Positions 7,873 to 16,348 of a DNA stretch of 64,000 nucleotides are shown piece by piece. How positions within the stretch are numbered: position 1 is the first letter of the stretch; every line of letters begins with the position of its first letter. The notes below the pieces were generated by a model. It made no database searches, was not told the origin of the DNA, and was given only the letters and a program-made list of their open reading frames with translations. This DNA comes from an uncultured Oscillospiraceae bacterium (GTDB taxonomy: Bacteria > Bacillota > Clostridia > Oscillospirales > Oscillospiraceae). The position numbers were made by a program, and so were the translations under genes. Where the stretch lies: assembly GCA_947599875.1 (NCBI GenBank), contig CANQFV010000005.1, positions 29,469-93,468 on the forward strand. Reading direction: 5' to 3'.

Positions 7873-8074
7873 CAAATATTTTTTGCGGGGCTTTGCCTCG
7901 CAAAAAATCCCTCTTGCCGCGCAAACGTGCGCCCTTGGGCGTGCGCTGCAGCGCGGCAGCAGGAAAGGGCCACTCGAATTGCGCACAATTCGAGCGGCCC
8001 TTTCCGCACGTACCCCCTTGGCAGGAAAAGGCCCTGGAGTTCTCATTAGAGAAATCCAGGGCCTTTTTCGCCAG
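7873..8074 (-). repeat. Four-hairpin interspersed element, copy B
   Basis: Minus-strand copy starting one base after the rplA stop. Reading in that orientation: hairpin 1 CTGGCGAAAAAGG with a 14-bp GC-rich extension (8074-8019), hairpin 2 GGAAAGGGCCGCTCGAATT with its complement (about 8006-7961), hairpin 3 around TGCCGCGC (7956-7912), hairpin 4 TTTTTTGCG/CGCAAAAAA (7905-7877). It belongs to the subtype also seen in copies E and G. It probably ends the ribosomal operon transcript. Confidence 0.8.
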
Positions 8075-8075
8075 T

Positions 8076-8768
8076 TTAAAGTTGCTTCATTGCGTTGATC
8101 TTGATGCCGGGGCCCATCGTGGAGGCCGTGACGCAGGAGCGGATGTACTGCCCCTTGGCGGCGGCGGGCTTGGCCCTCAGAAGGGCGGTCATCAGGGCGT
8201 TGTAGTTCTCGGTGAGCTTCTCAGCGCCGAAGGAGACCTTGCCGATGGGGCAGTGGATGATGTTGGTACGGTCAAGACGGTACTCGATCTTACCGGCCTT
8301 CACCTCGGTGATGGCCTGAGCCAGGTTGGGGGTGACGGTGCCGGCCTTGGGGGAGGGCATGAGGCCCTTAGGGCCAAGGATCTTACCGAGACGGCCAACC
8401 ACGCCCATCATGTCGGGAGTGGCGATGACCACGTCAAAATCAAACCAGTTCTCCTTCTGAATCTTCTCTACCATGTCCATAGCGCCCACATAGTCGGCGC
8501 CGGCGGACAGAGCCTCCTCACGGCGCTCGTCCTTGCAGAAGACCAGAACGCGGCGGGTCTTACCGGTTCCGTGGGGGAGGACCACGGCGCCGCGAACCTG
8601 CTGGTCAGCGTGGCGGGAGTCAACGCCCAGCTTCACATGAAGCTCCACGGTCTCGTCAAATTTGGCCTTGCTGGTCTTGGTGACCAGATCGAAGGCGTCC
8701 TGGGGTTCATACTGAACGGAGCGGTCAATAAGCTTGACGCTCTCTTTATAATTCTTGCCTCTGAACAT
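8076..8768 (-). CDS. rplA: 50S ribosomal protein L1
   Basis: 230 residues, the normal bacterial length. L1 signatures include [33 protein letters not shown] and PKAGTVT. It binds 23S rRNA at the L1 stalk and in many bacteria represses its own mRNA. It lies 4 nt behind rplK. The usual next genes rplJ and rplL are absent; the interspersed element copy B follows directly. Confidence 0.98.
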   Translation of the reverse strand: MFRGKNYKESVKLIDRSVQYEPQDAFDLVTKTSKAKFDETVELHVKLGVDSRHADQQVRGAVVLPHGTGKTRRVLVFCKDERREEALSAGADYVGAMDMVEKIQKENWFDFDVVIATPDMMGVVGRLGKILGPKGLMPSPKAGTVTPNLAQAITEVKAGKIEYRLDRTNIIHCPIGKVSFGAEKLTENYNALMTALLRAKPAAAKGQYIRSCVTASTMGPGIKINAMKQL

Positions 8769-8772
8769 GTGG

Positions 8773-9201
8773 TCAGCCCTCCTCTACTACGATGCCCATG
8801 CTGCGGGCGGTGCCGGCGATCATGCTCATGGCGGCCTCGATGGAGCCGGCGTTCAGATCATTCATTTTCGTCTCGGCGATCTTCCGCACGTCTTCCTTGC
8901 TGATCTTGGCGACCTTATCCCGCTGGGGGACGCCGGAGCCCTTCTCGATGTTGCAGTACTTCTTCAGGAGTACGGCGGCGGGAGCGGACTTGGTGACGAA
9001 GGTGAAGCTGCGGTCGGAGTAGACGGTGATGACCACGGGGGTGATCATGCCCATGTCGGCCTTAGTGCGCTCGTTGAACTCCTTGGTGAAGGCGCCGATG
9101 TTGACGCCGTGCTGGCCCAGGGCCGGGCCTACCGGGGGCGCGGGAGTTGCGCGGCCGGCAGGGATCTGAAGCTTAATGATTCCTGTAACTTTCTGTGCCA
9201 C
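8773..9201 (-). CDS. rplK: 50S ribosomal protein L11
   Basis: 142 residues, full length. N-terminal [20 protein letters not shown] and [10 protein letters not shown] are the L11 hallmark, with Pro-rich linker residues needed for factor binding at the GTPase centre. A 109-nt gap to nusG (9202-9310) could hold leader structure for L1/L11 autogenous control, but no convincing site was identified. Confidence 0.98.
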   Translation of the reverse strand: MAQKVTGIIKLQIPAGRATPAPPVGPALGQHGVNIGAFTKEFNERTKADMGMITPVVITVYSDRSFTFVTKSAPAAVLLKKYCNIEKGSGVPQRDKVAKISKEDVRKIAETKMNDLNAGSIEAAMSMIAGTARSMGIVVEEG

Positions 9202-9310
9202 TTTCGTGAACCTCCTAATATTTTGTGGTCAGGCGAAGCTTGAAAAAGCTCCTCCCACTTGCGCCGCGAAGGGGCGCTGATGCCTTTCGGCGGGGATGTG
9301 CGATGTTTTT

Positions 9311-9832
9311 TCAGTCCGCAGGCTCTATCTGGTCGAAGTCCAGCTCCACCGGGGTCTCCCGGCCGAACATGGATACCACGACACGAACCATCTGCTTGTC
9401 CATGTCGATCTCCTCCACCTGACCGAAGAAGCCCTCCAGCGGCCCGTCCGCCACGCGGATACGGTCGCCCACGGCAAAATCAACGCGCAGATCGTGTTTC
9501 TCCACGCCCAGCGCGGCGATCTCGGCATCCGTCAGGGGGATGGCCTTGTTTCCGCTGCCCACGAAGCCCGTGCAGCCGCGGACATTGCGCACCAGATGCC
9601 AGCTCTCGTCCGTCAGGATCATCTTGACAAGGACGTAGCCGGGAAATACCTTGCGTTCATAGGTTTTGGAGACGCCGTCCTCGATCTCCGTGACGGTCTC
9701 CATAGGGATGTTGACCTCCTGGATAAGGTCGGTCATACCCCGGTTTTCGGCGGCCTTCACCACCGTGTCGGCTACGGCGTTTTCGTAGCCGGAGTATGTG
9801 TGTACCACATACCAGAGAGCTTCCTCCGCCAT
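9311..9832 (-). CDS. nusG: Transcription elongation/antitermination factor NusG
   Basis: 173 residues. An NGN domain (WYVVHTYSGYENAV; ERKVFPGYVLVKM) is followed by a KOW domain (FAVGDRIRVADGPLEGFFGQ). Binds RNA polymerase and, through KOW, ribosomal protein S10 or Rho. Located 9 nt behind secE in the canonical secE-nusG-rplK-rplA order. Confidence 0.97.
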   Translation of the reverse strand: MAEEALWYVVHTYSGYENAVADTVVKAAENRGMTDLIQEVNIPMETVTEIEDGVSKTYERKVFPGYVLVKMILTDESWHLVRNVRGCTGFVGSGNKAIPLTDAEIAALGVEKHDLRVDFAVGDRIRVADGPLEGFFGQVEEIDMDKQMVRVVVSMFGRETPVELDFDQIEPAD

Positions 9833-9841
9833 GATCTCTCC

Positions 9842-10057
9842 TTAACCGAAGAGGTCGATGAGGACTTCAACGAGCTTGGAAGCCAGCCAGTCAAATCCGC
9901 CCAGAACCACGGCGGAGGCGGCGCAAACGGCCAGAACCACGCCGGTGTTGTTGGCGGTCTGCTTGACGGTGGGCCAAACGACCTTCTTCAGCTCGCTCTT
10001 CATGCCCCGGAACCAGTCGAGAATCCGGGTGAAGAATTTTCTTTTGCTCTTTGCCAT
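9842..10057 (-). CDS. secE: Preprotein translocase subunit SecE
   Basis: 71 residues, single membrane helix in the C-terminal half (about residues 38-62), preceded by the amphipathic segment RGMKSELKKVVWPTVKQ whose Lys-Val-x-Trp-Pro-Thr is the SecE signature. It clamps SecY in the translocon. Start has a GAAGGAGTATCGAG upstream site. Confidence 0.96.
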   Translation of the reverse strand: MAKSKRKFFTRILDWFRGMKSELKKVVWPTVKQTANNTGVVLAVCAASAVVLGGFDWLASKLVEVLIDLFG

Positions 10058-10075
10058 CTCGATACTCCTTCCTGA

Positions 10076-10237
10076 TTACTTCGTCTCCGTGTGCAGCGTG
10101 TGCTTGCGGCAGAAACGGCAGTACTTTTTGAGTTCGAGCTTCTCGGGTGTGTTGCGCTTGTTCTTGGTCGTGTTGTAGTTGCGCTGTTTGCACTCATTGC
10201 AGCGCAGGACGACCTTGACTCTGTTTTCCGCGGCCAT
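10076..10237 (-). CDS. rpmG: 50S ribosomal protein L33, zinc-binding form
   Basis: 53 residues with two CxxC pairs (Cys13/Cys16 and Cys40/Cys43), the zinc-containing C+ version. The start at 10237 was chosen because AGGAGGTGCC lies upstream and the family begins here; longer in-frame extensions run into the promoter. First gene of the operon. Confidence 0.95.
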   Translation of the reverse strand: MAAENRVKVVLRCNECKQRNYNTTKNKRNTPEKLELKKYCRFCRKHTLHTETK

Positions 10238-10345
10238 CTTTTCGGCACCTCCTGATAAATTGCCTCCCTGTTTTGGATTGGCCGGGGGCTTTCTGCGGCA
10301 AAAAACGCACACAAAAATAAGACCTCTCAGCCGACAGGTGAGGAA

Positions 10346-10374
10346 ATTATAACACCGGACACATGGGAAGTCAA
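10346..10374 (-). promoter_or_regulatory. Sigma-A promoter of rpmG-secE-nusG-rplK-rplA
   Basis: Minus strand: -35 TTGACT (10374-10369), 17-bp spacer, -10 TATAAT (10351-10346). About 100 nt of leader precede rpmG. Confidence 0.85.
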
Positions 10375-10395
10375 CAATTATTTTCGGAAAAAGCG

Positions 10396-10423
10396 TTGAA
10401 AACGGAGAAAATTCCTCTATAAT
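10396..10423 (+). promoter_or_regulatory. Sigma-A promoter of ruvX
   Basis: -35 TTGAAA (10396-10401), 16-bp spacer, -10 TATAAT (10418-10423). Divergent from the ribosomal operon promoter, with 21 bp between the two -35 hexamers. Confidence 0.8.
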
Positions 10424-10459
10424 TATATTAAGGTTATTCAAAATATGGGAGGGAAAGAT

Positions 10460-10873
10460 ATGCGGATACTTGCCGTGGATTACGGAGATCAGCGCACAGG
10501 CATCGCCGTGTCCGACGCCACCGGCTCCATCGCCGGGGAGGCGTTTGTCATCCGTCAGTGGGACCCCCAGGCCCTGGCGGAGGAGATCGCCCGGGTCTGC
10601 GCGTCCCGGGGCGTGGAGCGGGTGGTTCTGGGGAACCCCCTGAATATGGACGGCTCCGCCGGCCCCAGGAGCGAGAGATCCCGGGACTTCGGCCGGCTTC
10701 TGGCACAAATGCTGGATGTGGAGGTGGTGATGTGGGATGAGCGGCGCACCACCGTGGAGGCCCACGATATCCTCACCGCCAACAACCGGCACGGAAAGAA
10801 GCGCCGGGACACGGTGGACGCCGTGGCGGCGACGCTGATTTTGGAGAGCTACCTGGGGAGCCTGAGACGGTAA
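10460..10873 (+). CDS. ruvX: RuvX/YqgF family putative Holliday junction resolvase
   Basis: 137 residues, RNase H fold. [16 protein letters not shown] carries the first catalytic Asp, [14 protein letters not shown] the loop typical of YqgF, and [10 protein letters not shown] with the later DTVDAVAA supplies the remaining acidic residues. In bacteria the family is linked to pre-16S rRNA processing as well as junction resolution. Start at 10460 is preferred because GGGAGGG is 7 nt upstream. Confidence 0.94.
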   Translation: MRILAVDYGDQRTGIAVSDATGSIAGEAFVIRQWDPQALAEEIARVCASRGVERVVLGNPLNMDGSAGPRSERSRDFGRLLAQMLDVEVVMWDERRTTVEAHDILTANNRHGKKRRDTVDAVAATLILESYLGSLRR

Positions 10874-10964
10874 AAATTTATTGAAAATGTTAATTTCTTG
10901 TCAATCCTGCCCCCTCAAACAGGGCAAAAAGACGGAAAAAACATAAAAATGTCTTAATTTTTAA

Positions 10965-10993
10965 TTGCGCGTGTTCCCGGCGGGTGATATACT
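10965..10993 (+). promoter_or_regulatory. Extended -10 promoter of the rnf operon
   Basis: TGATATACT supplies an extended -10 (TATACT at 10988-10993 with upstream TG). The -35 (TTGCGC, 10965-10970, 17-bp spacer) is weak. The 80-nt leader includes a 12-bp direct repeat, ATTGGAACGGAA, just before the ribosome binding site. 10874-10964 holds no gene. Confidence 0.6.
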
Positions 10994-11072
10994 GGTAGAT
11001 ATATTCCAGAATTGCTCCGCGAAATGCGGAAATTGGAACGGAAATTGGAACGGAAATGGAGGAGAGGGCAAC

Positions 11073-12446
11073 GTGAATTTGCCAAAATTGCATGGCGTCC
11101 ATGTGCCGCACAGGAAGAACACCGCCGATATGGCCCCGGTCCGGATGCCGGTGCCGCCTTCGGTGACGATCCCCATGAATATGCACATCGGGGCGCCGGC
11201 TGAGTGTGTGGTGAAGGTGGGCGACACCGTGAAGGTGGGGCAGCTCATCGCCAAGGCGGGGGGATTTGTCTCCTCACCGGTATACGCCAGCGTCTCCGGC
11301 AAGGTGAAGAAGATCGACGACATGCTCATGTCCAGCGGCCGGTTTATGAAGGCCGTCACCATCGAGTCCGACGGGGAGCAGACGCCCTTTGAGGGCATCG
11401 CGCCCCCGGCTGTCACGGATTTTCCGTCCTTTATCAACGCCGTGCGGGACAGCGGCGTAGTGGGACTTGGCGGCGCGGGCTTCCCCACGGCGGTGAAGCT
11501 GGGGGTGAAGGATCTCTCCCAGATCCAGGCGGTCATCATCAACGGCGCGGAGTGCGAGCCGTATGTCACCAGCGACACCCGCACCATGCTGGACGACGCG
11601 GAGTGGATCGGGAAGGGCATCGCCCTTTTGCAGAAGTACCTCCTGGCCAAGCGGGTGGTCATCGGCATCGAGTCCAACAAGCCCCAGTGCGTCAAGGCCA
11701 TGCAGGCGCTGGCCGGGGGCATGACGGGCGTGGAGGTCATGGCCCTGCCGCCCCTGTACCCCCAGGGGGGAGAGAAGGTGCTGATCTACAACACCACGGG
11801 GCGGATCGTGCCGGAGGGCAAGCTGCCCCTGGACGCCGGGGCTGTGGTGATCAACTGCACGACCCTGGCCGCCATCGCCAAGTACATAGAGACGGGGATG
11901 CCCCTGGTGGAGAAGGTGGTCACCGTGGACGGTTCGGCCGTGGCGGAGCCGAAAAACGTCATCGCGCCCATCGGCGCCAGTATGCAGGCGCTGTTTGACT
12001 TCTGCGGCGGCTTTAAGTCCGACCCCGGAAAAGTCCTTTACGGCGGGCCGATGATGGGCATCGCCGTGCCCAACACGGATTTCCCCGTGATGAAGAACAC
12101 CAACGCCATCCTGGCGATGGACGAGAAGGACGCCACCCTGCCGGAGCCTACGGCCTGCATCCGGTGCGGCTCCTGTGTGGACGCCTGCCCCCTGCGCCTT
12201 ATGCCGGCGGCGATCGAGGCGGCCTACAACAAGAGAAATGTGGATAAGCTCCGCGCCCTCCACGCCAACCTGTGCATGGAGTGCGGATGCTGCGCTTTTG
12301 TCTGCCCGGCCAAGCGGATGCTGGTGCAGACCAACAAGCTGGCCAAGGGCCTGATCGCGGCGGACAACGCGGCCAAAAAGGCCGAGGCCGACAGAAAGGC
12401 CAAAGAGGCGGCCGAGAAAGCGGAAAAGGAGGCGGCGGTAAAATGA
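11073..12446 (+). CDS. rnfC: Rnf complex subunit C (electron input subunit)
   Basis: 457 residues. Rnf couples ferredoxin oxidation to NAD+ reduction and pumps Na+ or H+; RnfC is the peripheral FMN/NADH-site subunit. Gly-rich GLGGAGFPTAVKL and NGAECEPYVTSD form the nucleotide region. Two 4Fe-4S motifs, CIRCGSCVDACP and CMECGCCAFVCP, lie at about 370-420. The C-terminus is an Ala/Lys/Glu-rich helix. GTG 11073 is preferred: GGAGGAGAGG precedes it and homologous N-termini begin near LPKLHGVHVPHRK. Confidence 0.95.
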   Translation: MNLPKLHGVHVPHRKNTADMAPVRMPVPPSVTIPMNMHIGAPAECVVKVGDTVKVGQLIAKAGGFVSSPVYASVSGKVKKIDDMLMSSGRFMKAVTIESDGEQTPFEGIAPPAVTDFPSFINAVRDSGVVGLGGAGFPTAVKLGVKDLSQIQAVIINGAECEPYVTSDTRTMLDDAEWIGKGIALLQKYLLAKRVVIGIESNKPQCVKAMQALAGGMTGVEVMALPPLYPQGGEKVLIYNTTGRIVPEGKLPLDAGAVVINCTTLAAIAKYIETGMPLVEKVVTVDGSAVAEPKNVIAPIGASMQALFDFCGGFKSDPGKVLYGGPMMGIAVPNTDFPVMKNTNAILAMDEKDATLPEPTACIRCGSCVDACPLRLMPAAIEAAYNKRNVDKLRALHANLCMECGCCAFVCPAKRMLVQTNKLAKGLIAADNAAKKAEADRKAKEAAEKAEKEAAVK

Positions 12447-13375
12447 AGGAGCTTCTCACAAGCGTATCCCCCCATCTGCGCTCCGGGCGCACCACCCAGA
12501 AGATCATGGGCGACGTGCTGATCGCCCTGTGCCCGGCGCTCATCGCCTCCGTGGTCATCTTCGGGCCGCGGACCCTGCTGCTGACACTGGTGTCCGCCGC
12601 GGCCTGCGTGGCCTGCGAGTACATCTGGGAGCGGCTGATGAAGCAGCCCGTCACCGTGACGGATCTGTCCGCCGTGGTCACCGGCGTGCTGCTGGCCTTC
12701 AACGTCCCCTCCACCATGCCGGTGTGGGAGCTTATCGTCGGCGACGTGGTGGCCATCATCTGCGTGAAGATGCTCTTCGGCGGCATCGGGTGCAACTTTG
12801 TGAACCCCGCCCTTGTGGGGCGCGTGGTGATGTTCTTCTCCTTTACGGCGGACATGACCACCTTTGACGCCCCCGCCGGCACCATCGACGCCCTCACCTC
12901 CGCCACGCCCCTGGCGCTGATCCGGGACGGGGCCGTGGGCTGGAGCGAGTTCCCCCAGATCCTCCTGGGCGTCCACGGCGGCGTCCTGGGGGAGACCTGC
13001 GCCGTCGCCCTCATCCTGGGCGGCGTGTACCTGTGTGTCCGGAAGGTGATCAAGCCCATTATCCCCCTGGCCTATGTGGGATCCTGTATGCTGTTCATGT
13101 GGATCTTCGGCTCCCCCCAGCCGGTGATCGCCGTCTTCTCCGGCGGCCTTCTGCTGGGCGCCATCTTCATGGCCACGGACTATGTCACCACGCCCACCAC
13201 CAACACCGGAAAGCTGATTTTCGGCCTGGGGTGCGGGCTTCTGACGGCGCTGATGCGCTGCTACGCCAGCTCCGCCGGGGCCGTGACCTTCTCCATACTT
13301 CTTATGAATCTTGTGGTGCCGTACATCAACGACCTGACGGCGCCCAAGCCCTTTGGAGGTGTTGAGGCAAAATGA
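12443..13375 (+). CDS. rnfD: Rnf complex subunit D (membrane, covalent FMN)
   Basis: 310 residues with about nine membrane helices, NqrB/RnfD family. Thr155 in DALTSATPLA is the expected covalent FMN attachment residue. ATGA overlap with rnfC. Other family blocks seen are CNFVNPALVGR and DYVTTPTTNTGKLIFG. Confidence 0.95.
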   Translation: MKELLTSVSPHLRSGRTTQKIMGDVLIALCPALIASVVIFGPRTLLLTLVSAAACVACEYIWERLMKQPVTVTDLSAVVTGVLLAFNVPSTMPVWELIVGDVVAIICVKMLFGGIGCNFVNPALVGRVVMFFSFTADMTTFDAPAGTIDALTSATPLALIRDGAVGWSEFPQILLGVHGGVLGETCAVALILGGVYLCVRKVIKPIIPLAYVGSCMLFMWIFGSPQPVIAVFSGGLLLGAIFMATDYVTTPTTNTGKLIFGLGCGLLTALMRCYASSAGAVTFSILLMNLVVPYINDLTAPKPFGGVEAK

Positions 13376-13911
13376 CAAAGGAAAAGTTCAATGAGTACAT
13401 AAAACCCATCCTTGTTCTGGTGGTCATCTGCCTGATCGTATCCTTTCTGCTGGCCGTCACCAACTCCGCCACCGCCCCGGTGATTCGGGAGCATGAGCAG
13501 GCGGAGGCCGAGCGGACGCGGCAGGAGGTTCTGCCCGGTTCCACCACCTTTACGGAGCTGTCCGTGGAGGGGATACCGGGCGTGGACAGCGTCTTCCGGG
13601 ACGACGGCGGCGCGGGCTATGTGGCCACCGCCGGGTATAAGGGCTACGGCGGCATCGTCACCGTCACCGTGGGCCTGGACAGCGACGGCAAGGTGGTGGG
13701 GATCTCCGCCAACGTGAAGACCGAGACCCCCAATGTGGGCACCAAGGCCGGACAGGACAGCTACCTGTCCCGGTTCGTGGGCCTCTCCGGCGGGGAGGCG
13801 GCGGAGGTGGACACCATCACCCGCGCCACTTACTCTAGCACGGCCGTGCGGACGGGCGTGTCCACGATCCTGGAGAATTTTGAGAACATAAAGGGGGCGC
13901 CGGAGAAATGA
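13372..13911 (+). CDS. rnfG: Rnf complex subunit G (FMN-binding)
   Basis: 179 residues: one N-terminal membrane helix (about 12-30) and an extracytoplasmic FMN-binding domain. The FMN-acceptor threonine is Thr153, but the usual Ser-Gly-Ala-Thr context reads Thr-Arg-Ala-Thr (ITRATYSS). Overlaps rnfD and rnfE by 4 nt on each side. Confidence 0.94.
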   Translation: MTKEKFNEYIKPILVLVVICLIVSFLLAVTNSATAPVIREHEQAEAERTRQEVLPGSTTFTELSVEGIPGVDSVFRDDGGAGYVATAGYKGYGGIVTVTVGLDSDGKVVGISANVKTETPNVGTKAGQDSYLSRFVGLSGGEAAEVDTITRATYSSTAVRTGVSTILENFENIKGAPEK

Positions 13912-14588
13912 AAGAGAAAATGAAGATTCTCTTGAACGGCATGTTCAAGGAAAATCCGGTGCTGATCCTGGCTCTGGGCTGCTGCTCGGTGCTGGCGGTG
14001 TCCGTCAGCGTCTCCGGCGGCCTGGGCATGGGGCTGGCGCTGACCTTCGTGCTGGTCTGCTCCAACGTGGTCATCTCCCTCCTGCGCAACATCATCCCCT
14101 CCAAGGTCCGCATCCCCTGCTACATCGTGGTCATCGCCACGTTCGTGACGCTGGTGGAGATGCTGATGGAGGCGTATCTGAAATCCCTCTATGACAGCCT
14201 GGGTGTCTTCCTCTCCCTCATCGTGGTCAACTGCATCGTCCTGGGCCGGGCGGAGATGTTCGCCAGCAAGCACGGCGTGGCGGACAGCTTCTTCGACGGG
14301 CTGGGCATGGGCATCGGCTACACGATGGTCATCACCGGCATGTCCGTGGTGCGGGAGCTTTTCGGCTCCGGCACGCTCCTGGGCATCCGGATCATCCCGG
14401 AGGGGTATCAGCTGAGCATCCTGACCCAGGCCCCCGGGGGCTTCTTCCTCTTCGGATGCGCCATAGCCATCTTAGTGGCGGCTATGGCCAAACGCGGGAA
14501 GAAATTTGAGCCTAAGATGGGCTGTGACGGCAACTGCGCCGCCTGTCATTCCGCCTGTGACGAACGGAAGGAGGCCGAAGTCAAATGA
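13908..14588 (+). CDS. rnfE: Rnf complex subunit E
   Basis: 226 residues, six predicted membrane helices, NqrD/RnfE family (GCCSVLAVS, NCIVLGRAE with its conserved cysteines). A hydrophilic tail after residue 195 contains CDGNCAACHSAC, four closely spaced cysteines that could hold a metal. Confidence 0.95.
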   Translation: MKEKMKILLNGMFKENPVLILALGCCSVLAVSVSVSGGLGMGLALTFVLVCSNVVISLLRNIIPSKVRIPCYIVVIATFVTLVEMLMEAYLKSLYDSLGVFLSLIVVNCIVLGRAEMFASKHGVADSFFDGLGMGIGYTMVITGMSVVRELFGSGTLLGIRIIPEGYQLSILTQAPGGFFLFGCAIAILVAAMAKRGKKFEPKMGCDGNCAACHSACDERKEAEVK

Positions 14589-15175
14589 GTAAGATCTTTC
14601 TGATCCTTTTCACCCTGGTATTCACCGAGAACTACGTTCTGGTTCAGTTTTTGGGGATCTGCCCGTTCCTGGGCGTCAGCCAGAAGTTCTCCTCCTGCAT
14701 CGGCATGTCCGGGGCCGTCATCTTCGTTATGACCCTGGCCAGCGGCGTCACCTGGGTGATCTACCACACCCTGATGGTGGCCTTCGGGCTGGAGTTTATG
14801 CGGACGATCATCTTCATCCTGGTGATCGCGGCGCTGGTGCAGCTTGTGGAGATCACCCTGAAGAAATTCATGCCCCCGCTGTACAAGGCCCTGGGTGTGT
14901 ACCTGCCGCTGATCACCACCAACTGCGCGGTGCTGGCGGTGACGATCCTGAACATTGACGAGAGCTACAACTTCCTGGAGTCCTGCGTCTCCGGCTTCTC
15001 CGCCGGGCTGGGCTTCTCCGCGGCGCTGATCTTGTTCTGCGGGGTGAGGAAGAGCCTGGAGCGCGCCCATCCCCCCAAGTGCTTTGAGGGACTGCCCATC
15101 AGCCTTGTGGCGGCGGCCTTCACCAGTATGACCTTTATGGGCTTCACCGGCATGGCCGAGAATATGTTCGGTTAA
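14585..15175 (+). CDS. rnfA: Rnf complex subunit A
   Basis: 196 residues, six helices, RnfA/NqrE family. Characteristic ENYVLVQFLGICPFLGVS near the N-terminus and TTNCAVLAV supply the conserved half-membrane cysteines thought to bind an intramembrane iron-sulfur centre with RnfE. ATGA overlap with rnfE. Confidence 0.96.
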   Translation: MSKIFLILFTLVFTENYVLVQFLGICPFLGVSQKFSSCIGMSGAVIFVMTLASGVTWVIYHTLMVAFGLEFMRTIIFILVIAALVQLVEITLKKFMPPLYKALGVYLPLITTNCAVLAVTILNIDESYNFLESCVSGFSAGLGFSAALILFCGVRKSLERAHPPKCFEGLPISLVAAAFTSMTFMGFTGMAENMFG

Positions 15176-15189
15176 GGGGAGGGTGAGAT

Positions 15190-16017
15190 ATGACCGGGAT
15201 TTTAAACGCTGTCTGGGTACTGGCGGCCATCGGAGCGGTGTGCGCTGTTCTGCTGGTGCTGGCGGCCAAGTTCATGCACGTCCCCGTGGACGAGAAGTTC
15301 CCCAAGATCCGGGAGTGCCTGCCCGGGGCCAACTGCGGCGCCTGCGGGTACGCCGGGTGCGACGGGTACGCCACGGCCCTGGCCTCCGGGGAGGAGGACA
15401 AGATCAACAAGTGCGTGGCGGGGGGCGACGCGGTGGCCAAGGCCCTGGCGGCCGCCACGGGCGCGGAGTTTGAGGACGTGGTGGAGCAGGTGGCTGTGGT
15501 CCACTGCTCCGGCGACTGCAACACCGTGAAGAACAAGCAGGGCTACCAGGGCCTCAGCTCCTGCGCGGCGGCCAAGCTGCTGTACGGCGGCATGAGCAGC
15601 TGCGTCTACGGGTGCATCGGCCTGGGGGATTGCGAGCATGTCTGTCCCGAACACGCCATCCGGGTGGTGGACGGCTTTGCCCGCGTGAACCACAGGGCCT
15701 GCATCGGCTGCGGCCTGTGCGCCAAGACCTGCCCCAACCATGTGATCGACCTGATGCCCGATGTGGAGCGGGTCATCGTGGGCTGTTCCAACCACGAGAA
15801 GGGCGCCAACACCCGCAAGGAGTGCGCCAAGGGCTGTATCGGCTGCAAAAAATGTGAACGCGAATGTCCCGCCGGTGCTATAACAGTAGTTGACAATTTA
15901 TCACAAATCGATTATGATAAGTGTATCGACTGCGGCCACTGTCAGGACGTCTGTCCCGTGGGATGCGTCCACTTCCGCGATTATCGCGGGGCGCACAACG
16001 CCCCGAACGGGACATAA
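15190..16017 (+). CDS. rnfB: Rnf complex subunit B (ferredoxin-accepting iron-sulfur subunit)
   Basis: 275 residues: one N-terminal membrane helix, then the Fe-S domain CLPGANCGACGYAGCDGYA, then several ferredoxin-type motifs (CIGLGDCEHVCP, CIGCGLCAKTCP, CIGCKKCERECP, CIDCGHCQDVCP). Receives electrons from ferredoxin on the cytoplasmic face. GGAGGGTGAGAT precedes the start. Last gene of the rnf operon, followed by hairpins and element copy C. Confidence 0.95.
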   Translation: MTGILNAVWVLAAIGAVCAVLLVLAAKFMHVPVDEKFPKIRECLPGANCGACGYAGCDGYATALASGEEDKINKCVAGGDAVAKALAAATGAEFEDVVEQVAVVHCSGDCNTVKNKQGYQGLSSCAAAKLLYGGMSSCVYGCIGLGDCEHVCPEHAIRVVDGFARVNHRACIGCGLCAKTCPNHVIDLMPDVERVIVGCSNHEKGANTRKECAKGCIGCKKCERECPAGAITVVDNLSQIDYDKCIDCGHCQDVCPVGCVHFRDYRGAHNAPNGT

Positions 16018-16040
16018 TAGACACCCACAATAGCCCAATG

Positions 16041-16065
16041 GCCGCCAGGGTCGATCCCTGGCGGC
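16041..16065 (+). repeat. Left copy of a 25-bp duplicated hairpin flanking element C
   Basis: A palindrome with GCCGCCAGGG/CCCTGGCGGC arms and a TCGAT centre. An identical 25-bp copy is at 16271-16295 on the far side of element copy C. Confidence 0.8.
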
Positions 16066-16256
16066 TGAGCCTGTCGAAAAAGCCCTGCGGGCTTTTCCGA
16101 CAAGGGTGAACGTGCGGAGAATTTTTCTGAATTTTGCGAAATTCAGAAAAATTTTCCTGCTGCCGCTCTGCGCGCGTGCCCCAAGGGCACACACTTGCGC
16201 GGCAAAAGGGATTTTTTCCGACGTACATGCCGCCGGAAAAAATATAGATGTGTGGT
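16066..16256 (+). repeat. Four-hairpin interspersed element, copy C
   Basis: Hairpin 1 TGTCGAAAAAGCCC/GGGCTTTTCCGACA (16072-16102), hairpin 2 AATTTTTCTGAATTT/AAATTCAGAAAAATT (16119-16154), hairpin 3 around TGCCGCTCTGCGCG...GCGCGGCA (16161-16204), hairpin 4 TTTTTTCCG/CGGAAAAAA (16212-16242). Sits 50 bp behind rnfB between two identical 25-bp palindromes. 16018-16348 contains no gene. Confidence 0.8.
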
Positions 16257-16270
16257 TTTTGTCAAACTGA

Positions 16271-16306
16271 GCCGCCAGGGTCGATCCCTGGCGGCTTGTC
16301 TTTTTT
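16271..16306 (+). terminator. Terminator behind rnfB (right copy of duplicated hairpin)
   Basis: The second 25-bp palindrome (16271-16295) is followed by TTGTCTTTTTT, a good U-tract, making it the probable intrinsic terminator of the rnf operon. The left copy at 16041 has no U-tract. Confidence 0.75.
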
Positions 16307-16348
16307 GCGGAGACTATGGGGGCTTTCCGGCCCCAAGGAGGAATTGAA

